The notes beneath the pieces were generated by a model that worked only from the letters and a program-made list of their open reading frames with translations, had not been told where the DNA came from and ran no database searches. A stretch of 64,000 nucleotides of DNA from a virus, in the IMG/VR virus record IMGVR_UViG_3300043410_001007, positions 1 to 64,000 of that record; one strand, given 5' to 3'. Positions 16,377 through 22,686 of the stretch are shown here, piece by piece (position 1 is the first letter of the stretch; each line of letters starts with the position of its first letter). A program made the position numbers and the translations under genes.

Positions 16377-16895
16377 TTATTTTACGGGGTTAGAAATGGT
16401 TTTTAATAGAGTTGAGTTTAGTTTAAAGAAATTATCAAAGTCATAGATCATCCACTGGCCTAGCTTAGTACTGTTGTAGCGAACATAGTTGCTACTGCTA
16501 ACCCATGGTTCAGTGGCTTGAACGGCGATGTATTGACCTCTGCGAGTAATCTTAAAGAATAAGATATTCACATCTGTCGCATCGCTTGCGTCCATCAACT
16601 GCTGTAGCCAAGCTTCTAACTGCCGGCATTCGTTCAGAAGTTGATGAAACTCTAAACTACCATACGACTTACATTCGATGTTAAGTAAGTTGAAACTCTC
16701 TGGTGGCACAACATCGCCCTTTGCGTGACGAATCATAGCCTCTGTCAAGTTTGCTTTACGAAAGCTATTAGTACCGCCAATGTAAGCGCCACTGCCGCTG
16801 ATGTTTCTGATAAATGTCTCACCGTAGTGAGCAGTTAGAAACTTAGCAACATCACGCTCGTAGGAGCTACCTTTTACTTTCGATTTACTTGTCAT
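16377..16895 (-). CDS. Hjc-like PD-(D/E)XK nuclease (possible Holliday junction resolvase)
   Basis: This 172-residue protein has the active-site pattern of archaeal-type Holliday junction resolvases and related nucleases: KGSSYERDVAKFL with Glu13, KGDVV with Asp61, and NIECKSYGS with Glu74 and Lys76 (E-x-K). The basic start (TSKSKVKG) before the first Glu is typical of the family. T4 resolves branched DNA with gp49, an unrelated fold. A nuclease of this type next to gp46/gp47 could be a functional replacement; this is an inference from motif and neighbours. A restriction-like or repair nuclease is the alternative. It lies 41 bases downstream of gp46 in the same direction and probably shares its mRNA. 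The 3' side faces the hairpin-rich stretch. Confidence 0.7.
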   Translation of the reverse strand: MTSKSKVKGSSYERDVAKFLTAHYGETFIRNISGSGAYIGGTNSFRKANLTEAMIRHAKGDVVPPESFNLLNIECKSYGSLEFHQLLNECRQLEAWLQQLMDASDATDVNILFFKITRRGQYIAVQATEPWVSSSNYVRYNSTKLGQWMIYDFDNFFKLNSTLLKTISNPVK

Positions 16896-16936
16896 ATAGT
16901 CTTTTAGTTATCTCTGTCTGTGTGTTGTTAGAAATT

Positions 16937-19021
16937 TTATTCTGTATCTGCCATAGCAAACGATGTAAACCCGTTCTCTTTGACTACCTTCAAGATGCTT
17001 GAAACTCGATTTATGAGTTCATCTCGGTGGGAGACAACGAAAATTGATTTATTACGCTTACGGTTCATATCTTTGAGAATAGCAAGACTATTCTCTAAGC
17101 CAGCCTGGTCTAGACCATTGTCTAAGAGTTCATCAATAAACACCAAGTTGATTGGCGAGTACAAACTCTCATACACATCACGGAACGCAAGACTTAGGGC
17201 TAAGATAACACGAGTACGCTCACCGCGTGATAGGTTATCAAAGTCTAAATCACGACCTAGTTCAGTGATTTCTACGCTCAAGTCGTCTTGAAAGACAACC
17301 TGGTGCGGTAGACCCACAGCAGTTAGATAGTGTGTTAGTCGTGCGTTTAGATAGGTCAAGTTCTGGCTGATAATGCGTTTACGAACAAAACTCTTCTTGT
17401 TCGTCAGCAGGTCTAGTAAGTAATCCTGATGAGCGAACTGCTTATTTAGACGGTTAATCTCATCAAAGTCTACTACTTGAATAGCGGATTGTTCCATTTC
17501 CTGGATTTGTTCGCTGTATGGGTCAGTTTCCTCATGCTTAGCGACTAGTTGTTGCTCTAGGTTAGCTACTTGCGTCTTGTGAGCAATAGCTTCCTGCTCT
17601 GTGGGGTACAGGGTAGTCGGTTTAGGGCCTAGTTCCTCGTCGGTATGCTCAGCTACTTGCTCAGCGTACGGGTCAGTTTCCGCCTTTTTAGCTTCAATCT
17701 GACGCACAATGTTCTCAATATCGCTACTGTGTCGCACTGCTTCTGCTTCGGTTTTGTAATGAGTCACTGGCCGATCGCCTAGAGGCTCCAGTGCCTTGAG
17801 CGCATCAGTATGCTCCATCCACTGAGTATTAGTAGCTAGTGCTTGTAGGGCAGCCTCTTGTAGCGCCTTCTCTTTTGTAGCTAGGACAGCCGCATGGCCA
17901 TCATCATGGAAGTCTTGACCACACGCATAGCACTTGTGATTCTTTAGTTCTTCGACTTCTGTCTTGAGTTTGTCTAGGAGCTTTTGTTCCTTCTTCTCAT
18001 CAGCCTCACAACGATCAATATACTTCTGTAATTGAGTCATATTGGCAGATTTTACTATCCAAGCAGCCAAGTCCTTATGTGCTTGTAGTTCTGCCGTGAT
18101 ATCGATGTGTGACCGCTCGTCTAGGTTCCGTTCCAATTCTGCTAACTCTGAAATAATTTTATTTTTCCACTGAGTTTGACGGGTTAGAATGGATTGGTAC
18201 GCATCCTGTTGCTTTTTCTTTTCATTCCAGATAGCCAGGTCTTTGTGCGCCAATAGTTCAGCATCGATATCAACCTTAGTCAATCGCTCATAGTTACCTA
18301 CCAAGAAAGCAACATCGCTGTCGTATTTTTTCTGCCATAGAACCTGTCGGCGCTTGAGACTATCAATCTGTGTAGTGATTTGCTTGTTAGCTTCCTCTAC
18401 ACCCTTGATTCTAAATTCCTCTCGCTGAATGTCCTCTTTGATTTTTTTGTTGAGTTCTTTGAGTGCTTCTGCTTTCTCACTTAGTAAGGTAATACCTAAC
18501 AACTGCTCGATAACTTCACGCTGTTCGCCCACTTTGAGCGATAGAAATGGGGTAGTATATGTGTTCAAGCCGGCAATCTGGTTGAACATAGTGCCGCTCA
18601 TACACAGAATACGTTCGATAGCATCTTGAGTTTCACGACTATCGCCCTGTGAATCATCTTCACTACTTTGCTCTTTGTTGTTGATGTAGAACTTGAGTGA
18701 GTTAGGCTTACGAGTGCGAACAACTTTGTATTCTACACCACGAACCGAGAACTCGACCGTAACACTCATGTTCTTTTCATTAGTGCGGTTAATCAAGTTA
18801 TCTTTTTTGATTGAGTTGATAGCAGTACCAAACAGGGCGTATGATAAGCCCTGTAAGATAGCAGTCTTACCGACACCGTTTCTGCTACCGCTGTCGTTAC
18901 CGCCTAAGTCTAAGTTCTCGCCTAAGATTAGCGTAAGTTCTTGATTGTTAAAGTCGATTGTTTGCTCAACTGCCCCTACTGATAAGAAGTTTTTAAGTTT
19001 AAGTGTCTTGATTAAAATCAT
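16937..19021 (-). CDS. 46: Recombination endonuclease subunit gp46 (Rad50/SbcC-like ATPase)
   Basis: With gp47 this forms the Mre11-Rad50-type complex that resects DNA ends and feeds recombination-dependent replication. It has 694 residues (T4 gp46 560). Walker A is GSRNGVGKT (45-53), preceded by KNFLSVG. Two long coiled-coil arms flank the zinc hook CYAC (364-367). The ABC signature is LSRGERTRVILALSLAFRDV, followed by Walker B INLVFIDELLD and the H-loop FVVSHRDEL. The arms contain repeated blocks (DIDAELLAHKDLAIW and DITAELQAHKDLAAW; ETDPYAEQ and ETDPYSEQ), so they seem to have grown by internal duplication. The start overlaps the gp47 stop by four bases (ATGA), giving coupled translation in equal amounts. 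Confidence 0.95.
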   Translation of the reverse strand: MILIKTLKLKNFLSVGAVEQTIDFNNQELTLILGENLDLGGNDSGSRNGVGKTAILQGLSYALFGTAINSIKKDNLINRTNEKNMSVTVEFSVRGVEYKVVRTRKPNSLKFYINNKEQSSEDDSQGDSRETQDAIERILCMSGTMFNQIAGLNTYTTPFLSLKVGEQREVIEQLLGITLLSEKAEALKELNKKIKEDIQREEFRIKGVEEANKQITTQIDSLKRRQVLWQKKYDSDVAFLVGNYERLTKVDIDAELLAHKDLAIWNEKKKQQDAYQSILTRQTQWKNKIISELAELERNLDERSHIDITAELQAHKDLAAWIVKSANMTQLQKYIDRCEADEKKEQKLLDKLKTEVEELKNHKCYACGQDFHDDGHAAVLATKEKALQEAALQALATNTQWMEHTDALKALEPLGDRPVTHYKTEAEAVRHSSDIENIVRQIEAKKAETDPYAEQVAEHTDEELGPKPTTLYPTEQEAIAHKTQVANLEQQLVAKHEETDPYSEQIQEMEQSAIQVVDFDEINRLNKQFAHQDYLLDLLTNKKSFVRKRIISQNLTYLNARLTHYLTAVGLPHQVVFQDDLSVEITELGRDLDFDNLSRGERTRVILALSLAFRDVYESLYSPINLVFIDELLDNGLDQAGLENSLAILKDMNRKRNKSIFVVSHRDELINRVSSILKVVKENGFTSFAMADTE

Positions 19022-20034
19022 AGTGTTCGGTAAATATCCAGTAGTAGTTTTTTATCGTATTGACCTTCGATTAAGGAATCGATTTGAGTTTGAATAATAG
19101 TATCAACGCTCTCAAACTCTAGATTAGTGTAGTCAGTAGCGTCACTCTCTAAGTCGGCCTTCATAGGAATAAGCGTCATTTCGCGGAGACCATACTGAGG
19201 CACTAGACTTTCACGAATGAATGCCGCCTCCTCGAACGAAATTTCAATATCAAGATTGACTTTAACATAACTGTCGGGCAAAAGCAAGGTTTCTGGATCT
19301 TCTAACACCTCGCTCAATTTATACACACGGAATCTAGGCTGACCTGGCCAAGCACGAAATTGGTGTGGTTTGTCCCATTCAAGGATCATCATACCACGCT
19401 CATCATCGCCAACATCCGAAAAGTTGTGTGGGAAAGCATTACCGATGTAGGTGATATTGCCCTTAGTCTGACGCTTATGAAAGTGTCCGCTATAAACATG
19501 GGTGAAGTTTCGTACATGGTTGTCTTTGAGTTCACCGTGATCGGGCATCTCGACCATAGCGTTCATATAGTAGCCTGGTAACTCAAAGTGTCCCATAAGA
19601 TATTTGCCACGCTTGTGCTCTAACTGCTTCCAATCATCACCGCATAGCCACGGAGCGATAACAACATCGCCCTCTTCAAACCAATCGTCAATGATTTTTA
19701 CATTTGGTAAGTGTTTAGCCCACTCAACACTATGAACATCACGCTTGTCTCTGTAATATAGGTCATGGTTGCCGGCAATAAAGAATACTTGTTCAAAAGA
19801 CGCATTCAACTTTTCTAATGCCCGCAATCCAAAGTTTAGAGTTTGAATATTGATAGCGGCACGATTGTGATTGTAATCACCCAAGAAGAAACAGGTCTCA
19901 CAACCCTCCTTCTTTGCTTCTTCGATGAACCAATCCACGAAGTTCATACAATCTTGATTGTGTTGTAGCGAGTTTGACTTCAAACCGAAATGAATATCGG
20001 TAAAGCAAGCTGCCTTTTTGAATAGTTGTTTCAT
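19018..20034 (-). CDS. 47: Recombination endonuclease subunit gp47 (Mre11/SbcD-like)
   Basis: This is the nuclease partner of gp46. It has 338 residues, the T4 length (339). All metal-binding motifs of the calcineurin-like phosphoesterase fold are present: D13-x-H15, G52-D53-x2-H56, G88-N-H-D91, LMGHFELPG and YSGHFHKR. The C-terminal part is the capping and gp46-binding region. It is followed by gp46 with a four-base overlap. Upstream lie the gp55 terminator (20074-20100) and a weak TTGCGT/TATATT pair that might act as a host-type promoter. An AGG ribosome site lies a few bases before the ATG. Confidence 0.95.
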   Translation of the reverse strand: MKQLFKKAACFTDIHFGLKSNSLQHNQDCMNFVDWFIEEAKKEGCETCFFLGDYNHNRAAINIQTLNFGLRALEKLNASFEQVFFIAGNHDLYYRDKRDVHSVEWAKHLPNVKIIDDWFEEGDVVIAPWLCGDDWKQLEHKRGKYLMGHFELPGYYMNAMVEMPDHGELKDNHVRNFTHVYSGHFHKRQTKGNITYIGNAFPHNFSDVGDDERGMMILEWDKPHQFRAWPGQPRFRVYKLSEVLEDPETLLLPDSYVKVNLDIEISFEEAAFIRESLVPQYGLREMTLIPMKADLESDATDYTNLEFESVDTIIQTQIDSLIEGQYDKKLLLDIYRTL

Positions 20035-20073
20035 TTATACCTAGTAAAAATATACGAAATAGTAGTATAACGC

Positions 20074-20100
20074 AAAAAGGTTGCCGAAAGCAACCTTTTT
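20074..20100 (-). terminator. Intrinsic terminator after gp55-like gene
   Basis: A perfect 11-bp stem (AAAAAGGTTGC/GCAACCTTTTT) with a 5-base loop ends in T5 on either strand. It lies 22 bases past the gp55-like stop codon on the minus strand and upstream of gp47, separating the two transcription units. Confidence 0.85.
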
Positions 20101-20122
20101 GGACAACACAGCACCAAACCAT

Positions 20123-21034
20123 CTATTCAGGTGCGTGTGCCTTGTATTCGTTAGCAAACTGGCGGGTGAAAGATGGAGCTAGGCCGTTCTGTTCCATGAT
20201 ATCATCACGAACACTTTGATTACGCTTTTCAGTGTTGAGAACACGACAGAATGAGTTATTGAGAACTGCTGTGAAGTATGCGAATGGATTATTAGACTTG
20301 GCTTCATTGAATCGCAAGCCAACATAGGTTAGTTGTAAGATAGCGGCACCGCGCATTTCATCGTTGTATGAATAACCACGCCAGTTCCACTTTGTGCCAT
20401 ATTTCTCACATAACTTTAGATACATACGAGCAAGAGTATTGGTAATCTGTCCCTTATCTCTGGCAAACTCACCCGTCTTAACATCACCCTCCCAGTGTGA
20501 CTTACCTACACAGATAAGGCTACCCATAGCATTTAGTTTAAAGTGTTGGAATGGTGGAAAGTTTACACGAATGTGAGCCATATCACCTAGTTCAGCGGCC
20601 GGTGGAAGAGCTTCGTCTAGGTCAGCGAATAAATCTTCACCGTCGTCGTCAAACTGAATAATGTCTTTAGCAGACTTCTTCTTGGCAACTTTTTTAGGTG
20701 CTCTTGGAGCAACAGGAATGTGATCCCAGGTCATCACTCGAAATACTAAATCAGTAACTGGAATAGATAGTGGATCAGTGGTACCCTTGGGTAATCCCGC
20801 CTCAATATCAAGACGCAATGCTCTTGCTTCTCTGGCCTGCTGGATAGTTTCTGGACGACTAGTATATTCTAAATTGACCTCTAGATTGCTATTATCCATG
20901 TAATCAACAATGAAGTCGTATTGATGGTCAGTGGGACTAGCGTAGGAGCAATAAGTATTTTTGCTCTTATGTATTTCAGCTAGAATGTCTTTGTTGTTTA
21001 GATAGTTTTTAGGTTTTGTTGTAGTAATAGTCAT
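20123..21034 (-). CDS. 55: Late-promoter sigma factor (gp55-like), enlarged
   Basis: This factor directs RNA polymerase to phage late promoters. The N terminus KPKNYLNNKDILAEI matches T4 gp55 (KPKYNYVNNKELLQAI). Residues about 195-265 match its sigma-2-like region: WRGYSYNDEMRGAAI against FSGYTQSWKQEMIAD, and KSNNPFAYFTAVLNNSF against KYKNPHAYITQACFNAF. At 303 residues it is much longer than T4 gp55 (185). The extra 120 or so lie between the two blocks and include a basic run (APKKVAKKKSAKD) followed by acidic FDDDGEDLFADLDEALP. The T4 C-terminal sliding-clamp motif (SLDFLYE) is not visible. It is the only complete gene here that ends in TAG. A sigma-70-type promoter precedes it, fitting expression before late genes. 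Confidence 0.85.
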   Translation of the reverse strand: MTITTTKPKNYLNNKDILAEIHKSKNTYCSYASPTDHQYDFIVDYMDNSNLEVNLEYTSRPETIQQAREARALRLDIEAGLPKGTTDPLSIPVTDLVFRVMTWDHIPVAPRAPKKVAKKKSAKDIIQFDDDGEDLFADLDEALPPAAELGDMAHIRVNFPPFQHFKLNAMGSLICVGKSHWEGDVKTGEFARDKGQITNTLARMYLKLCEKYGTKWNWRGYSYNDEMRGAAILQLTYVGLRFNEAKSNNPFAYFTAVLNNSFCRVLNTEKRNQSVRDDIMEQNGLAPSFTRQFANEYKAHAPE

Positions 21035-21055
21035 AGAATAGTTATAGATTAGTAC

Positions 21056-21083
21056 ATTCTATCACAGTTTTGTGGCCTGTCAA
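21056..21083 (-). promoter_or_regulatory. Sigma-70-type promoter for the gp55-like gene
   Basis: On the minus strand TTGACA (21078-21083) is followed after 16 bases by TAGAAT (21056-21061), about 21 bases upstream of the ATG. The -35 is a perfect match to the host consensus and the -10 differs at one base. It is the best host-type promoter I found, and its place before the late sigma gene is biologically sensible. Confidence 0.75.
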
Positions 21084-21108
21084 GTACTTTTTATCTAAAA
21101 AGAGCACT

Positions 21109-21127
21109 TATTTATCTCGATAAATAC
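21109..21127. promoter_or_regulatory. Back-to-back late promoter boxes
   Basis: GATAAATA occurs on the minus strand at 21109-21116 and on the plus strand at 21119-21126 (followed by C), separated by two bases as an inverted repeat. The plus box serves the baseplate cluster starting at 21148. The minus box points at the gp55-like gene and could let it be read late as well, in addition to its sigma-70 promoter. Confidence 0.65.
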
Positions 21128-21147
21128 TAAAAAGGACAATCATATTC

Positions 21148-22386
21148 ATGGCAACTAACATCACATGGCAAGACCTCTACGGTCTCAACCCACAACTTCG
21201 TAGTGGCAACCCCGATCTAATCTATCCAGGTGAAGTGCTGACCATGCCCGACGGATCGTCCTACACCATCGTCAAGGGCGACACACTGAGTGGTATTGCG
21301 GCAAGATGGAACAACGAGCATGTAACTACGGTACAAGAGGCAGAAGATCCAGGGATCCAGCCTAACCACGGTCTACCATACGATGACGATGGTAATCTTA
21401 TGCCCGGCTGGACTCTAGACGAAGAGAATAACCCCGTATGGGTTGGTGGCGATTTTAGAGAGTCCGCAATCGTAGCACAAGATAAAAAAGATAAGCAAGA
21501 TGAGGCCGCTAATCCAGCGCCAGCGACACCGATCAACAAAGTAAATCCTCAATCAACCTTTGCTACACCACCAGACTGGCGATTTCGCATCACGCTTGCT
21601 CCTAACGCAAAATACTTCTACAATCTATCATCAGCAGAAGCGGGTATCTTAGCGCCACTGAAATCTACTAACGGTGTAATTTTCCCATACACCCCAACAG
21701 TGTCAGTCAATTACTCAGCTAACTATGATGCTACTACTCTAACACACAGTAACTTCAAAATCTACAACTATCAAAGTAGTGCTGTAGAAAGTATTTCTGT
21801 TACTGGTGAGTTCACAGCACAAGATGCGGCAGAAGCAAACTACATGCTAGCAGTTATTCATTTCTTTCGTAGCGCAACTAAAATGTTCTACGGTAAGGAC
21901 GCTAATCCCAGTCGCGGCGTGCCGCCACCACTACTCTTTATGAGTGGTTTTGGTCAGTATCAGTTCGATAATCACCCCGTAGCTCTACAATCATTTACAT
22001 ACACACTACCAACTGATGTAGATTACATCAACGCTTACCCTAATGCTCCTAGCGGCTCAGGCGTAAACGGCGCTCAACTTCGTTCGTTTGATCTTTTAGG
22101 TGGCTTGAAGGCTGGACCTATTAGAAGTTTCATCGAGGGCGCCGCTAATAGATTATTAGGCTCAGGACTAAAATCAGGCGGCGCACAAGTAGGACCACCT
22201 AACAATCGCCTGCCAACAGCATCAACTGAACTAACTCGTGTCCCTACTAAAATTTCGCTATCGCTGACATTTATCCCAATGGTCAATCGTTACGCAATCA
22301 GTAATGAGTTCAGTCTAAAAGATTACGCTAGTGGTAAACTATTACGCGGTAGTCAAAATCCTAAAGCAGGCGGAGGTATCTGGTAA
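21148..22386 (+). CDS. LysM-bearing baseplate / tail-tube junction protein (gp48/gp54-type)
   Basis: This protein has 412 residues. Residues 5-55 are a LysM-like module in permuted order: WQDLYGLNPQLRSGNPDLIY then PGEVLTMP, and after that SSYTIVKGDTLSGIAARWN. An acidic linker follows. Residues from about 145 form a beta-rich domain with HSNFKIYNYQSSAVESISV, GEFTAQDAAEANYMLAVIHF and FTYTLPTDVDYINAYP. This pattern is common in myovirus baseplate proteins that cap the hub and start the tail tube, such as T4 gp48/gp54; the match is by motif memory and gene position. It opens the baseplate run behind a late promoter, with AAAGGA before the ATG, and its stop overlaps the next ATG by one base. LysM suggests contact with the peptidoglycan or within the baseplate. 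Confidence 0.65.
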   Translation: MATNITWQDLYGLNPQLRSGNPDLIYPGEVLTMPDGSSYTIVKGDTLSGIAARWNNEHVTTVQEAEDPGIQPNHGLPYDDDGNLMPGWTLDEENNPVWVGGDFRESAIVAQDKKDKQDEAANPAPATPINKVNPQSTFATPPDWRFRITLAPNAKYFYNLSSAEAGILAPLKSTNGVIFPYTPTVSVNYSANYDATTLTHSNFKIYNYQSSAVESISVTGEFTAQDAAEANYMLAVIHFFRSATKMFYGKDANPSRGVPPPLLFMSGFGQYQFDNHPVALQSFTYTLPTDVDYINAYPNAPSGSGVNGAQLRSFDLLGGLKAGPIRSFIEGAANRLLGSGLKSGGAQVGPPNNRLPTASTELTRVPTKISLSLTFIPMVNRYAISNEFSLKDYASGKLLRGSQNPKAGGGIW

Positions 22387-22685
22387 TGAGTTATCCAAAA
22401 ACAAGTCCATATTATGAAACAACATCAGTCAACTCACAGTACTTAGATGTAATGAACCCGCGAGATATTCCGCCTGATACTAAAGATACATTCTGGGCAG
22501 TGACGCCAGTGTATGAAATGCGTCCTGATTTATTAGCCAGTGACTTGTATGGTGATAGTAGATTATGGTGGGTATTCGCAATGAGAAATCCAAACACTCT
22601 CAAAGATCCGCTGTTCGACTTCGTAACTGGTACTAAGATTTACATACCAAAGCAAGAAACAATAAGTAAAGCTCTAGGACTCTAA
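22386..22685 (+). CDS. 53: Baseplate wedge protein (gp53-like)
   Basis: This protein has 99 residues. The block VYEMRPDLLASDLYGDSRLW followed by WVFAMRNPNTLKDPLFDF is the core of the gp53 wedge family (T4: PRPEELANAIYGNPQLYWVL). It ends with a strand, TGTKIYIPK, similar to the ends of LysM-like folds. T4 gp53 has 196 residues, so this is a minimal version lacking the long C-terminal arm. In T4 it joins neighbouring wedges around the hub. The start overlaps the stop of the preceding gene by one base, and the stop is one base before the next ATG, so translation is probably coupled across all three genes. Confidence 0.8.
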   Translation: MSYPKTSPYYETTSVNSQYLDVMNPRDIPPDTKDTFWAVTPVYEMRPDLLASDLYGDSRLWWVFAMRNPNTLKDPLFDFVTGTKIYIPKQETISKALGL

Positions 22686-22686
22686 G

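Noticed and set aside
16224-16406. 60-codon plus-strand frame starting MLSLVLSTLWSYSTG
   Set aside because: It lies in the hairpin-rich stretch, overlaps the end of the nuclease gene, has no ribosome site and no protein-like pattern.
19898-20122. 74-codon minus-strand frame beginning right after the gp55 TAG stop
   Set aside because: It runs through the intrinsic terminator and into gp47 in another frame; readthrough is unlikely and the peptide is not protein-like.
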